Shown: positions 28,005-37,511 of the stretch, piece by piece | How positions within the stretch are numbered: position 1 is the first letter of the stretch | How the letters are laid out: each line of letters begins with the position of its first letter | Assembly: GCA_913058255.1 (NCBI GenBank) | Contig: CAJXQU010000007.1 | Span: forward strand, 42,482 to 106,481 | Source: an uncultured Pseudomonadota bacterium | Lineage (GTDB): Bacteria > Pseudomonadota > Gammaproteobacteria > CAJXQU01 | DNA length: 64,000 nucleotides | Reading direction: 5' to 3' | Notes under the pieces: generated by a model | The model's input: the letters and a program-made list of their open reading frames with translations, nothing else | Databases searched by the model: none | What the model was told of the DNA's origin: nothing | Made by a program: the position numbers and the translations under genes

Positions 28005-28367
28005 ATGGCGAGTATTTTAGCGGTTGACGATTCAGCCTCAATGCGACAAATGGTTTCGTTTACTTTAAAAGGTGCAGGATATGAGGTAATCGAAGCTGTC
28101 GATGGTGTTGACGCACTCAATAAGGCAAAGGGAAAAACAGTCAACATGGTCCTGACAGATGTAAATATGCCTAATATGGATGGAATCACTCTGATACAAG
28201 AGCTAAGAAAGTTACCAAACTATAAGTTTACTCCAATGCTGATGCTGACGACTGAATCTTCAGGCGATAAGAAAGCACAAGGTAAATCGGCAGGTGCGAC
28301 AGGTTGGTTGGTTAAACCTTTCAATCCTGATCAGCTACTTGGCACGATCAAAAAAGTAATCGGCTAA
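28005..28367 (+). CDS. cheY: CheY-type response regulator (accessory system)
   Basis: A single receiver domain of 120 residues. It keeps the acidic pair and phosphate-accepting Asp in VLTDVNMPNMDGI, the VDDSASMRQM start, the switch Thr in MLTTESS and the Lys in LVKPFNPDQL. It is the first gene of the cheY-cheA-cheW-mcp cluster and is followed 45 bases later by cheA, its likely kinase. It differs in sequence from the flagellar-cluster CheY at 50150, so the two probably have separate partners. A ribosome site AAGGAG is present. Confidence 0.93.
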   Translation: MASILAVDDSASMRQMVSFTLKGAGYEVIEAVDGVDALNKAKGKTVNMVLTDVNMPNMDGITLIQELRKLPNYKFTPMLMLTTESSGDKKAQGKSAGATGWLVKPFNPDQLLGTIKKVIG

Positions 28368-28412
28368 TTTTAGTCCATTAATCATATACAACTATTAATC
28401 GAGGGGTGATTT

Positions 28413-30467
28413 ATGTCCATTGATATGTCCCAGTTTCATCAAGTCTTTTTTGAAGAGAGTTTCGAAGGGCTTGATATTATGGAAACGGGTTTAATGGATC
28501 TTGATCTGGGAGCCGCAGATACTGAAGAGATCAATACGATATTCCGAGCAGCGCATTCCATAAAAGGTGGAGCGGGCACATTTGGCTTTACAGACGTTGC
28601 TAGCTTTACACACGTCATGGAAACTTTATTGGACGAAATGCGTGATGGTACTCGTGAAGTCACCCGTAAGGCGGTGGATTTACTCCTCGTTAGTGTAGAT
28701 TGTTTGAGAGAGATGTTATCTGCAGTCGATGCTGAAGAAGAAATAGATCAAGATAGAACAAAAAAATTACAGAATGACCTAGAAACGATACTCGCTGAAG
28801 GTTCTGAAGCTTCAGAAAATACTGCTGTTGTAGTAGAAAGCGGAACAGAAAATGTTGTGTCTGGCGGTGTATGGAGCATATCTTTTCGACCACACTCCCA
28901 CCTATTCAAAACAGGCAACGATCCTGTCAGGATGTTTCGAGAACTAGAACTCCTTGGTGAATTAACTTCTAAAGTTGAGACATCAAAAATTCCTCCTTTT
29001 TCAGAATTTGACCCAGAAGAATCTTATCTTTCATGGGAAATTTCACTAAAAAGTGACTGCTCAGAAGCTGAAATACAAGAAATTTTTGAATGGGTTGATG
29101 AAGATTGTGATCTGAAAATCATACAAGCAGCAGCTGATAAAAATGAAGAACCTCCTCAAAGTTTGGTTGTTGAAGCATCTAAAGCAGAAGTGGTTACAAA
29201 AGCTGTTGTAGAGAAAGTTCCAGCCATCAAGAAAAAAACTGCAAAAAACACAGGGAACGAAAGCTCATCGATTCGAGTCGGAACGGACAAAATAGATGCA
29301 TTGATTAACATGGTTGGTGAGCTCGTTATTACTCAATCGATGTTGAGTCAGATGAGTGAAAATTTCAAAATAGAAGATATAGAACGCTTAAAAGATGGAA
29401 TTGACCAGCTAGAGAGAAACACGCGTGAGATGCAAGAAAATGTAATGCAGATCAGAATGTTGCCCATTAGCTTTTCATTTAATCGCTTTCCGCGTTTGGT
29501 TAGAGATTTGGCTTCAACATTGGGTAAAAATATCGAACTTAAAATGTCTGGTGAGCAGACTGAGTTAGATAAAACTGTAATGGAAAAAATTGGTGACCCG
29601 TTAGTGCACCTCGTTCGTAACTCATTAGATCATGGCATAGAAATGCCTGATGTAAGAAAGGCTGCTGGTAAACCTGAAATTGGAATATTGCAGCTAAATG
29701 CATTTCATGAAGGCGGTAATATCGTTATCGAAATTATCGATGATGGTGCTGGTCTTAATAAAGAACGAATCTTAAGTAAAGCACGTGAAAATGGACTGAT
29801 CGGTGAAAATGAAGTCCTACCGGATGAGAAAATTCATGAGTTGATTTTTGCACCAGGTTTTTCAACGGCAGCAGTTGTTAGTGATGTTTCTGGTCGTGGT
29901 GTTGGGATGGATGTTGTGATGCGAAACATCCGAGATTTGGGTGGTGTCGTCGAGATAAAATCTGAAGAAGGTGTTGGCTCAACATTTACCATTCGCCTGC
30001 CATTAACGCTCGCTATCCTTGACGGGCAGTTGATCCGAGTTGGTGAGCATGTCTACATTATACCGCTGATTTCAATCATAGAATCTCTGCAGATTGAGTT
30101 AGAAAATTGTAATAAGGTTGCGGGTAAAGCTGAACTTTACAAGCTGCGTGATGAGTATATTTCGGTCATGCGTTTACATGAGTTATTTAATGTTATTCCG
30201 AATAGCACCCAGCTTGATAATGGGTTATTAGTTGTCGCTGAATCTGAAGGACAAAAAGTGGGTTTATTTGTCGATGATCTAATGGCACAACAACAGGTAG
30301 TTATTAAAAGCCTAGAAACAAACTATCAAAAAGTGGATGGGATTTCTGGAGCAACTATTCTTGGTGACGGCACGGTAGCTATGATTCTTGACCTTCCTGG
30401 ATTAGCTGCTTTATCGCGTAAGAAACAAAAAACTAAACCTCGTATTTTAGAAGAGGCCGTGGCGTAG
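28413..30467 (+). CDS. cheA: Chemotaxis histidine kinase CheA (accessory system)
   Basis: The array kinase, 684 residues. The P1 domain has the phosphorylated histidine in FRAAHSIKGGAG (His48). A second region (about 145-240; WSISFRPHSHLFKTGNDPVRMFRELELLG) resembles the P2/spacer domain of CheA. P3 dimerisation follows (DALINMVGELVITQSML), then the HATPase with LVHLVRNSLDHGIE, DDGAGLN and DVSGRGVGMDVV, and a CheW-like P5 at the C terminus. It is distinct from the second CheA at 51334. ATG 28413 has GAGGGG upstream. Confidence 0.95.
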   Translation: MSIDMSQFHQVFFEESFEGLDIMETGLMDLDLGAADTEEINTIFRAAHSIKGGAGTFGFTDVASFTHVMETLLDEMRDGTREVTRKAVDLLLVSVDCLREMLSAVDAEEEIDQDRTKKLQNDLETILAEGSEASENTAVVVESGTENVVSGGVWSISFRPHSHLFKTGNDPVRMFRELELLGELTSKVETSKIPPFSEFDPEESYLSWEISLKSDCSEAEIQEIFEWVDEDCDLKIIQAAADKNEEPPQSLVVEASKAEVVTKAVVEKVPAIKKKTAKNTGNESSSIRVGTDKIDALINMVGELVITQSMLSQMSENFKIEDIERLKDGIDQLERNTREMQENVMQIRMLPISFSFNRFPRLVRDLASTLGKNIELKMSGEQTELDKTVMEKIGDPLVHLVRNSLDHGIEMPDVRKAAGKPEIGILQLNAFHEGGNIVIEIIDDGAGLNKERILSKARENGLIGENEVLPDEKIHELIFAPGFSTAAVVSDVSGRGVGMDVVMRNIRDLGGVVEIKSEEGVGSTFTIRLPLTLAILDGQLIRVGEHVYIIPLISIIESLQIELENCNKVAGKAELYKLRDEYISVMRLHELFNVIPNSTQLDNGLLVVAESEGQKVGLFVDDLMAQQQVVIKSLETNYQKVDGISGATILGDGTVAMILDLPGLAALSRKKQKTKPRILEEAVA

Positions 30468-30484
30468 TCCAGCAGGAATTATAT

Positions 30485-31003
30485 ATGGAAATTGATAATC
30501 AATTAGACACACTCTCTATGATGAATTCGGATCTAGGTGAGAATGCAGAACAATTTTTGAGCTTTTTTCTGGCAGGTGAAGAATATGGTGTTGATATTTT
30601 GCGCGTGCAAGAGATTAAATGTTGGGATAGCGCTACTGAGATTCCAAACTCTCCTGATTATTTAAAAGGTGTTATTAATCTTCGCGGCATTATTGTTCCG
30701 GTGGTTGACCTTCGGTTGCGTTTTGGTTTGAAAGAAATTGATTATACCGAAACGACCGTAGTGATCGTTTTGAGAGTTGAAAATGCTGACAAAGAAAGAA
30801 CTATCGGATTTATCGTTGATGCTGTTTCTGATGTTTACAGCATAGAAAGTGATTTATTGCAGGCACCACCAGAGATGGGGGATGCCATTGATCTTGATTT
30901 TGTTAGAGGTTTAACAGCGATCAATGACAACATGGTTGTATTGTTGGATATCGATCATTTGGTTGACACGGAAGAGAGTGTCGGCAATCAGAGTTTACAC
31001 TGA
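30485..31003 (+). CDS. cheW: Coupling protein CheW (accessory system)
   Basis: Links receptor to CheA. The 172-residue protein has one CheW domain (about residues 20-160): FFLAGEEYGVDILRVQEI, YLKGVINLRGIIVPVVDLRLRFGL and TIGFIVDAVSDVYSI. It sits 17 bases after cheA and upstream of the receptor gene, as expected for a complete signalling unit. Confidence 0.95.
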   Translation: MEIDNQLDTLSMMNSDLGENAEQFLSFFLAGEEYGVDILRVQEIKCWDSATEIPNSPDYLKGVINLRGIIVPVVDLRLRFGLKEIDYTETTVVIVLRVENADKERTIGFIVDAVSDVYSIESDLLQAPPEMGDAIDLDFVRGLTAINDNMVVLLDIDHLVDTEESVGNQSLH

Positions 31004-31014
31004 GGCTAAAAATC

Positions 31015-31158
31015 ATGGAACGAATTATGCTTGGTGGAAATAGTAGTAAAAAAAAATGGCTATCCCTAATGCTAGGAAGGTATTCCGGAAGTAACACTGA
31101 AGATGTAATGAGCGCTTCTCTTCTTGAGATGTTTGCCCATATGACTTGGAATGGTTAA
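31015..31158 (+). CDS. Small hypothetical protein between cheW and the receptor gene
   Basis: A 47-codon frame (MERIMLGGNSSKKKWLSLM at the start, ending MFAHMTWNG) fills the gap between cheW and the receptor gene, 11 bases after the cheW stop and 22 before the receptor start. A GAGG lies about 9 bases before the ATG. No domain is recognisable. Its position and fit argue for a real small gene, but a short untranslated spacer is equally possible. Confidence 0.35.
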   Translation: MERIMLGGNSSKKKWLSLMLGRYSGSNTEDVMSASLLEMFAHMTWNG

Positions 31159-31180
31159 CAGCTCTTGAAGAGAAAAGACA

Positions 31181-33937
31181 ATGAATATTGAACTTTTAGA
31201 AAGTACTTTTGCAGCACTTGAACCACAAGCAGACATGTTGGTTGAACGATTCTATGAAGAATTATTTAAGCAACATCCCAGCGTAATACCGCTATTTAAA
31301 AACACAGATCCAAAGGCACAACCAAAAAAATTACTGACTTCATTAAAGTTAGTTGTCAGTAGTTTACGTAGCCCTGAAAAGCTTGAGAAAGCTTTACATG
31401 AAATGGGTAAAAAACATCAAGAGTATGGCGCTATTGAAGCGCATTACCCAGCCGTTGCCGAAACGTTGTTAGGCGTCATGGAAGAGCTGGCAGGAGAACT
31501 ATGGACAGAAGAAGTTCAGAATACATGGTCCCAGGCACTTAATTATGTGGCGGCAACCATGTTAGAGGGTTATGAGAATGATGAGGCTCAGATGATGGCA
31601 ACGAATAAAACGACAGCAAGTAAAAAAGATAAAGAAGAGTTAACACGCTTCAGTTCAGCTTTAGCAGGTGTGATGTCACCAATAATGATGATAGACCGTG
31701 ACTTTATTATTACCTATGCAAATACTGCAACGATGACGCTTTTAACGGAAGCTGAAGATGAGATGCGCAAGGTATTTCCAAGTTTTGACCCGACGAAAAT
31801 AATCGGCTCTTGTATTGATGGTTTTCATACAGATCCATCACACCAGCGAAAATTATTAAGTGATCCTAATAACCTTCCATACTCCACAGATATTACTGTT
31901 GGTAATCTTAAGTTTAATCTTAACGTTACAGCGCAAATGGATGACAAGGGTAATTACATAGGCAATACATTGGAATGGCATGACGTAACTGAGCTGCGCA
32001 AGAAAGAAAATAACGTAATCAAGTTGCAGTCGGCAGTGAGTGGATCGATGACACCAATGATGATGGTCGATCGTGATCTGATTATTACCTTTGTCAATCC
32101 TGCTACAGTTGAATTATTGAACGGTGCGGCAGATGAATTGCGCACAGTTTTCCCAGGATTTGATCCTGCGGAAATTATCGGAACATGTATTGATGATTTT
32201 CATACAGATCCATCACATCAGCGAAAATTATTAAGTGATCCTAATAATCTTCCATTCTCCACAGATATTACTGTTGGTGATCTTAAGTTTAATCTTAACG
32301 TTACAGCGCAACTAGATATTGATGGGAACTATATCGGTAGTACATTAGAGTGGAATGATGTAACTGAAACACGTCAAAAAGAAAATGAAGTAAGACGATT
32401 ACAGTCAGCTGTTGATGGTGCACAAGCTAACTTAATGTTATGTGATGATGATTTAACAATCACCTATGCAAACCCTGCGGTTGTGGCAATGTTAGAAGCG
32501 CGTGAAGCCGAGATGGTAGCTTTATTCCCTAACTTTAATCCTCGCGAATTGGTTGGTACGAATATCGATCAGTTTCATAAGCATCCAAAACATCAACGTG
32601 ATCTTCTTGGCAATGTGGAAGCATTACCAGCCAATGCAGAAATCAAGATAGCGGGGCTAGAGTTTAGTGTTAATGCAACGGCAATCACCGATGAGCATGG
32701 TAATTATATGGGTAACATGGTTGAGTGGTGTGATATCACCGACCAGAAGGCTGCAGAACGACAAATTCAATCTTTAATCGAATCAGCAATGGCTGGAGAG
32801 CTAGATGCTCGTATTCCAGATACGGAACAGTATGAAGGTTTCATTAGAGCCATGGCTGATGGCATCAACAGCCTGATGGACACAATTGTTGAGCCAGTAA
32901 GGCAAACTTCAGAAGTGGTACATGCATTATCTGAGGGAGATCTTACTAAGATCGTCGACGGTGAGTTCCAAGGTGAATTTGGTCAAATGACCACATCGGT
33001 TAATGATAGTATTAAAAATCTACGCGGTATGGTTGGTGATATTCGTGAAGGTGCTATTAACCTTAAATCTTCTGCTGGAGAAATTGCTCAAGGCAATACA
33101 GATTTAAGTAACCGAACAGAACAGCAAGCATCATCACTAGAAGAAACCGCTTCAAGTATGGAAGAAATCACCGGAACAGTTAGACAGACTGCTGACAATG
33201 CGCGTCAAGCGAACCAGCTATCTGCTAATTCTAGGGAACAAGCTGAAAAGGGTAGTGAGGTTGTTGGTAATGCGATAGATGCGATGTCTGAAATCAATGC
33301 ATCAAGTCGTAAGATTGCCGATATTATCGGGGTTATTGATGAGATAGCTTTCCAAACAAACTTACTCGCATTGAATGCAGCGGTAGAAGCAGCAAGAGCT
33401 GGAGAGCAAGGCAGAGGCTTCGCAGTAGTAGCGTCTGAAGTACGCAATTTAGCACAGCGTTCAGCAAGTGCAGCGAAAGAAATTAAAAACTTAATTAATG
33501 ACTCTGTACAAAAAGTTGAAGAAGGTTCGAGGCTGGTCGATGAGTCTGGCAACATGCTCGAAGTAATGACCGGCTCTGCGAAAAAAGTCAGTGATATTAT
33601 CGCGGAAATTGCAGCAGCTTCACAAGAACAGTCTGCAGGAATCGAACAAGTTAATAAAGCGGTGACGCAAATGGATCAAGGCACGCAACAAAATGCTGCT
33701 CTGGTTGAACAAGCGGCAGCAGCGAGTGAATCGATGGATGAACAGTCTCAGAGTTTATTAGAGCAAATGGAGTACTTTAATACTGGTGGAAGTCAAACTC
33801 CTAAGCCGCAAGAAAGACGTTCAGACGAGCGGCCTTGGACTGAAGATGCTCCTAAAGATCAGAAAAGAAAACCTGCACCTAAAAAAGTGGCATCTGCGAG
33901 TAAAACGATGAACAGCGATGAGTGGGAAGAGTTTTAA
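31181..33937 (+). CDS. Soluble methyl-accepting chemotaxis receptor with globin, three PAS domains, HAMP and signalling domain
   Basis: A 918-residue cytoplasmic receptor with no transmembrane segment. Residues 1-135 are a haemoglobin-type globin ([21 protein letters not shown], proximal histidine in GKKHQEYG at about 79, [11 protein letters not shown]). Three PAS-like domains follow (about 148-270, 272-392, 393-512); the first two are nearly identical in part. A HAMP-like segment (about 515-640) and the methyl-accepting tip domain with [24 protein letters not shown] follow. It ends in DEWEEF, a CheR/CheB-tethering pentapeptide like NWETF. By analogy with Aer2/McpB receptors of P. aeruginosa it should sense oxygen, redox or a related ligand. 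It is in the same operon as cheY, cheA and cheW. Confidence 0.9.
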   Translation: MNIELLESTFAALEPQADMLVERFYEELFKQHPSVIPLFKNTDPKAQPKKLLTSLKLVVSSLRSPEKLEKALHEMGKKHQEYGAIEAHYPAVAETLLGVMEELAGELWTEEVQNTWSQALNYVAATMLEGYENDEAQMMATNKTTASKKDKEELTRFSSALAGVMSPIMMIDRDFIITYANTATMTLLTEAEDEMRKVFPSFDPTKIIGSCIDGFHTDPSHQRKLLSDPNNLPYSTDITVGNLKFNLNVTAQMDDKGNYIGNTLEWHDVTELRKKENNVIKLQSAVSGSMTPMMMVDRDLIITFVNPATVELLNGAADELRTVFPGFDPAEIIGTCIDDFHTDPSHQRKLLSDPNNLPFSTDITVGDLKFNLNVTAQLDIDGNYIGSTLEWNDVTETRQKENEVRRLQSAVDGAQANLMLCDDDLTITYANPAVVAMLEAREAEMVALFPNFNPRELVGTNIDQFHKHPKHQRDLLGNVEALPANAEIKIAGLEFSVNATAITDEHGNYMGNMVEWCDITDQKAAERQIQSLIESAMAGELDARIPDTEQYEGFIRAMADGINSLMDTIVEPVRQTSEVVHALSEGDLTKIVDGEFQGEFGQMTTSVNDSIKNLRGMVGDIREGAINLKSSAGEIAQGNTDLSNRTEQQASSLEETASSMEEITGTVRQTADNARQANQLSANSREQAEKGSEVVGNAIDAMSEINASSRKIADIIGVIDEIAFQTNLLALNAAVEAARAGEQGRGFAVVASEVRNLAQRSASAAKEIKNLINDSVQKVEEGSRLVDESGNMLEVMTGSAKKVSDIIAEIAAASQEQSAGIEQVNKAVTQMDQGTQQNAALVEQAAAASESMDEQSQSLLEQMEYFNTGGSQTPKPQERRSDERPWTEDAPKDQKRKPAPKKVASASKTMNSDEWEEF
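31822..31936 (+). repeat. Internal duplication in the receptor gene, copy 1
   Basis: 115 bases inside PAS domain 1 that recur at 32197-32311 with about four differences by eye, in frame and of equal length. The encoded segment covers [19 protein letters not shown] and the following strands. The surrounding PAS sequences are much less alike, which suggests recent gene conversion within the gene. Confidence 0.85.
32197..32311 (+). repeat. Internal duplication in the receptor gene, copy 2
   Basis: Second copy, in PAS domain 2, of the 115-base unit at 31822-31936. The third PAS domain has a diverged version ([13 protein letters not shown]) and is not part of the near-identical pair. Confidence 0.85.
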
Positions 33938-34016
33938 AAAATGCTCATCTAGAATCAAAGCAATACCGGAGCCCGGGCAATTTGTCGGGGTTCCTAATCA
34001 GAACAGGGGCTGATGT

Positions 34017-34796
34017 ATGAGAATTATTTCTGTCATAAATCAGAAAGGTGGGGTGGGTAAAACGACCACAACCGCTAACCTAGCGCATGCATTAGCATTA
34101 GCAGGTAATAAGGTAACCGTCATTGATTTAGATCCTCAATCTCACCTAGCCAGTAGCTTAGGGATTGATGGACGTGAATATTCTGGAGTGGATATGGTGC
34201 TCTTAGAAAATATACCTATCGAAAACCTGATCATTAAGGTGCGTGAGAATCTTAATATCATACCCGCTGGAGCAGACTTGGGACAGATTGAACATCTATC
34301 ACAAGGCGGTGTAAAAAAAGGATCAGGTTTAAGAGATGCGTTAAAGGATCAGTTACAAGATCAAGACTATATCTTAATCGATTGTCCACCTGCATCAGGT
34401 CTATTGGCCGTAAATGCTTTATTAGCAAGCCAAGAAGTGTTGATTCCAGTGACAGGTGATTATCTGTCGTTAGAAGGCCTGTCATTTTTAATGGCCACGA
34501 TCAAAAACTTTGAGAAAAAGTTAGGTCACCATCTTAAAGAGTGGATTGTCTTAACACGTTTGCACACACGGCGACGGTTAGGTAAAGAAGTTCTAGCAAA
34601 AATCTTAGAGTATTTTCCAAATAAAGTTTTTTCTACACATATTCGTGAAACCGCAGCGTTGGCTGAATGCCCAGGAATGGGTAAGACGATATTTGAGTAC
34701 CGATCTAAGAGTAATGGTGCTCTTGATTATCAAGCCCTAGCAAACGATCTGATGCATGCAAATACTATAAAAGCGGAATTTGAAGGTGTAGATTAA
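34017..34796 (+). CDS. ParA/MinD-type ATPase in the accessory chemosensory operon
   Basis: A 259-residue deviant-Walker ATPase: INQKGGVGKTTTTANLAHALA at the N terminus, IDLDPQSHLASSLG, and ILIDCPPASGLLAVNALLAS. Such ATPases position protein arrays or plasmids by patterned binding. Here it lies 79 bases after the receptor gene and its stop overlaps the STAS gene start (TAATG), so a role in localising the soluble receptor array is plausible. It is a different protein from the ParA-type ATPase at 56284, which belongs to the flagellar-pole system. Confidence 0.88.
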   Translation: MRIISVINQKGGVGKTTTTANLAHALALAGNKVTVIDLDPQSHLASSLGIDGREYSGVDMVLLENIPIENLIIKVRENLNIIPAGADLGQIEHLSQGGVKKGSGLRDALKDQLQDQDYILIDCPPASGLLAVNALLASQEVLIPVTGDYLSLEGLSFLMATIKNFEKKLGHHLKEWIVLTRLHTRRRLGKEVLAKILEYFPNKVFSTHIRETAALAECPGMGKTIFEYRSKSNGALDYQALANDLMHANTIKAEFEGVD

Positions 34797-35353
34797 TGAC
34801 CGAAAAATTAATGAAAAAAACGCCAACAGGGTTAAAACGTAAAAACAAAAAATCAATGATAGGAATTGATCCTTTAGCTTGGATGAATGTGGCCGATACA
34901 GAGTGTGAGGTTGCTGATGTATTAGAGCCAGTAACAGGAAATGTTTCAGAAGTTGAAGTAGCCGCTTTATTAACAAGAGAACCTCTCGTAGAAGTTGCGG
35001 TGGAACAGGAATCTCAAGAAATTATTTTGCAGTCAGCAAGTGATGAGGAAGAAGATATGGATATGCAGCAAGTAGGTTTTGGCCTAAATGGACATTATAA
35101 ACTTGAAGGTCCGATAACCATCGCAGATGTGGCGATCTTGCACGAGAAGTTTTCTGCTTCGATTGAACATGAGTCTGAGATTGAAATTGATTGTTCAGAC
35201 GTTGATGGGGTTGATGCTGCAGCACTACAATTACTACTCGCTTGCGCCTTAGAGATAGAAAAGAAAAATAAAAAAATAATATGGAAAGATACATCTGACT
35301 CTATGTTAAATGCAGTAAACCTCATGGGGTTAAGTGATGCTTTTAGATTTTAA
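34796..35353 (+). CDS. STAS-domain protein
   Basis: A 185-residue protein with a variable acidic N-terminal half and a C-terminal STAS (anti-sigma-factor-antagonist-like) domain from about residue 98: YKLEGPITIADVAILHEKF, IDCSDVDGVDAAALQLLLA and MLNAVNLMGLSDAFRF. The position that is a phosphorylatable Ser/Thr in SpoIIAA-type proteins is in DVDGVDAAAL and appears not to be serine, so it may work by binding rather than by phosphorylation. It overlaps the ParA start by one base and precedes the CheZ-like gene. Confidence 0.75.
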   Translation: MTEKLMKKTPTGLKRKNKKSMIGIDPLAWMNVADTECEVADVLEPVTGNVSEVEVAALLTREPLVEVAVEQESQEIILQSASDEEEDMDMQQVGFGLNGHYKLEGPITIADVAILHEKFSASIEHESEIEIDCSDVDGVDAAALQLLLACALEIEKKNKKIIWKDTSDSMLNAVNLMGLSDAFRF

Positions 35354-35383
35354 AATACTAAATTCTTGGAAGGTGGAAGCAGA

Positions 35384-35962
35384 ATGAATTTGCAAACAGC
35401 CGAACTGAATATAAGGGTAAAAGGATCAACTTCAGCAACTCCTGACCTTGATTGGAGTCAGGTTAGAGAAACAGTGAAAATGTTGAATCTTGCTGTCGCA
35501 CAAGTCGGTGGTTCTTTGATGCACGGTAATGACTCAGTTAACGAACTAACGGATTCTTTCACATCGATGGCAGATGCTGTTAATGAAATTCGTAGCATGA
35601 TTAAAGACGTTAACATATCTCAAGAACGCCAAGTTTTAGGCCATATTGACGAAAAGTGTGGAACGCTTTCTGATAAGGTTAGCGGGGCAATTATTGCTTT
35701 TCAGTTTTATGATCGGCTTAGTCAAAACTTAACCCATGTCAATGAATGCCTTAGCTCTCTAAGCGAACTAGTTGCCGACCAAACAAAACTATATAACCCT
35801 TCGGAGTGGATGCGGTTACAGGATGATATTCGCGGACGATATACCATGTCTGAAGAGCGTGAAATGTTCGATATGGTTTTAGAAGGTGCGGATTTAGATA
35901 AAATTCTTGAGAAATTCAAGAGTAACCATAATGAAGATATTGGCGAAATAGAACTGTTTTAA
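35384..35962 (+). CDS. CheZ-like helical chemotaxis protein ending in GEIELF
   Basis: A 192-residue, probably all-helical protein. The central part reads DEKCGTLSDKVSGAIIAFQFYDRLSQNLTHVNECLSSL; the FQFYDRLSQ element resembles CheZ-like proteins (compare AQDFQDITGQ in the CheZ at 50569). The C terminus is GEIELF, identical to the last six residues of CheD in the same operon. The ATG at 35384 is preferred to the in-frame TTG at 35366; AAGGTGGAAG precedes it. A phosphatase or CheY-binding role is inference from similarity in shape and position; the catalytic Asp/Gln pair should be checked. Confidence 0.6.
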   Translation: MNLQTAELNIRVKGSTSATPDLDWSQVRETVKMLNLAVAQVGGSLMHGNDSVNELTDSFTSMADAVNEIRSMIKDVNISQERQVLGHIDEKCGTLSDKVSGAIIAFQFYDRLSQNLTHVNECLSSLSELVADQTKLYNPSEWMRLQDDIRGRYTMSEEREMFDMVLEGADLDKILEKFKSNHNEDIGEIELF

Positions 35963-36002
35963 ATTTGAGGTCTAGTTTCGTTATTAACAAAGTGGAAAGA
36001 CA

Positions 36003-36839
36003 ATGAGTATAAAAGAAGAATTTACCCTTACTGATAAACAGTTCAAAATATTTCAAGATCTGATTAAGGAACATACGAGTATTACTATCTCTGATGAGAA
36101 AAAAGAACTGATTTATGGCCGCTTATCACGAAGGTTACGTAAACTGAATCTTAATCGCTTTGAAGATTACTATGAAATGCTTAAACAAGGAGATCTTCAA
36201 GAGCTAGAAAACTTCATAAATGTTATCACTACTAATTTGACGTCATTTTTTAGAGAGTCGCATCATTTCGATTATTTAAAAGATGTCATGATCCCTAAGC
36301 TGCTAGTAGAAAATGCCGCATCTAAAAAAATCCGAGTGTGGTCTGCTGGCTGTTCAACCGGTGAAGAACCTTATTCTATTGCGATGACTTTGATGGAGTC
36401 TATTCCTGATATTAATTCATGGGATGTAAAGATTCTTGCGACCGACATTGATTCTGATGTTTTGGCTAAGGCAAGTAGTGGTGTGTATAAAGCTGAGCGT
36501 GTGGAAAGTCTAGATAAACAAACTATTAGCCAATGGTTTAAACGTGGTAAAGGTGAAAAGAGTGGTTATGTTAGGGTGGCTCCTGAACTACAATCGTTAA
36601 TCTCTTTTAAACAGTTAAATCTACTCAATGAATGGCCGTTTAATGGTGGTTTTGATGTGGTTTTTTGTCGAAATGTAGTGATCTATTTTGATAAGGATAC
36701 GCAAAAAGTTTTATTTGAAAAATTTTCACAAGCGTTGCAACCACATGGAGAAATGTTCATTGGACACTCTGAGACTTTATTCAAAATTTCTGATGATTTT
36801 GAACTGCTTGGAAAAACCATATACAAGAAGTGTGCTTAA
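36003..36839 (+). CDS. cheR: Chemotaxis protein methyltransferase CheR
   Basis: Methylates receptor glutamates with S-adenosylmethionine. The 278 residues include the N-terminal helical CheR_N domain (ISDEKKELIYGRLSRRLRKL) and the SAM-binding C-terminal domain with IRVWSAGCSTGEEPYSIAM, ILATDIDSDVL, VFCRNVVIYFD and MFIGHSE. The nearby receptor carries a DEWEEF tail suitable for tethering CheR. cheD follows 14 bases after the stop. Confidence 0.94.
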   Translation: MSIKEEFTLTDKQFKIFQDLIKEHTSITISDEKKELIYGRLSRRLRKLNLNRFEDYYEMLKQGDLQELENFINVITTNLTSFFRESHHFDYLKDVMIPKLLVENAASKKIRVWSAGCSTGEEPYSIAMTLMESIPDINSWDVKILATDIDSDVLAKASSGVYKAERVESLDKQTISQWFKRGKGEKSGYVRVAPELQSLISFKQLNLLNEWPFNGGFDVVFCRNVVIYFDKDTQKVLFEKFSQALQPHGEMFIGHSETLFKISDDFELLGKTIYKKCA

Positions 36840-36853
36840 TTAAAGGTGAGTCT

Positions 36854-37504
36854 ATGTCACATTTTTTGAATAAAAATAATGCCGAAATCCTTGAACCACT
36901 ATCGGGTTTTGAAAATATAAATCGTTATGTAGATAAGCAAAGTCATGCGGTTACAGCTAAAATTCTCCCAGGCGAATATTATGTGACAATGAACAGCGAA
37001 CTAATAACCACAGTGTTAGGATCGTGTATTTCTGCCTGTATACGTTGTAAGGTTTTTGGCGTTGGTGGTATGAACCATTTCATGTTACCAATGAGCCGAC
37101 AAAATGGCCATGATAGTTGGATTGATGGCAATATTAGTGAAGCCACTCGCTATGGAAACTATGCTATGGAGCATATGATCAATGACATTCTTAAGCAGGG
37201 TGCAAGTCGTAAGCACCTTGAAGTAAAACTTGTAGGCGGAGGACAGATTATAAAAAATATGTCTGACGTAGGTAAACGTAATGCTGAATTTGCTATTGAA
37301 TATGTGAATGCTGAAAATTTAGATTTAGTCGGGGTTGATGTTGGCGATATTTATCCAAGGAAAGTGATTTACGATCCGATGACAGGCAAGGTTAAAGTAA
37401 AAAAACTACGCTCTCTTCATAATGAGACTATTGCGAAACGTGAAGAAGAGTACCAGCATGAAATTGAAGATAAACCAGTTGCTGGTGAAATAGAGTTGTT
37501 TTGA
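36854..37504 (+). CDS. cheD: Chemoreceptor glutamine deamidase CheD
   Basis: Deamidates receptor glutamines to methyl-accepting glutamates. It has [43 protein letters not shown], with the catalytic cysteine in GSCISAC and the histidine in NHFMLP. The ATG at 36854, preceded by AAAGGTGAG, is preferred to the in-frame ATG at 36830 inside cheR. The protein ends in GEIELF, like the CheZ-like protein two genes upstream. It lies 7 bases before cheB. Confidence 0.93.
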   Translation: MSHFLNKNNAEILEPLSGFENINRYVDKQSHAVTAKILPGEYYVTMNSELITTVLGSCISACIRCKVFGVGGMNHFMLPMSRQNGHDSWIDGNISEATRYGNYAMEHMINDILKQGASRKHLEVKLVGGGQIIKNMSDVGKRNAEFAIEYVNAENLDLVGVDVGDIYPRKVIYDPMTGKVKVKKLRSLHNETIAKREEEYQHEIEDKPVAGEIELF

Positions 37505-37511
37505 TAATACG

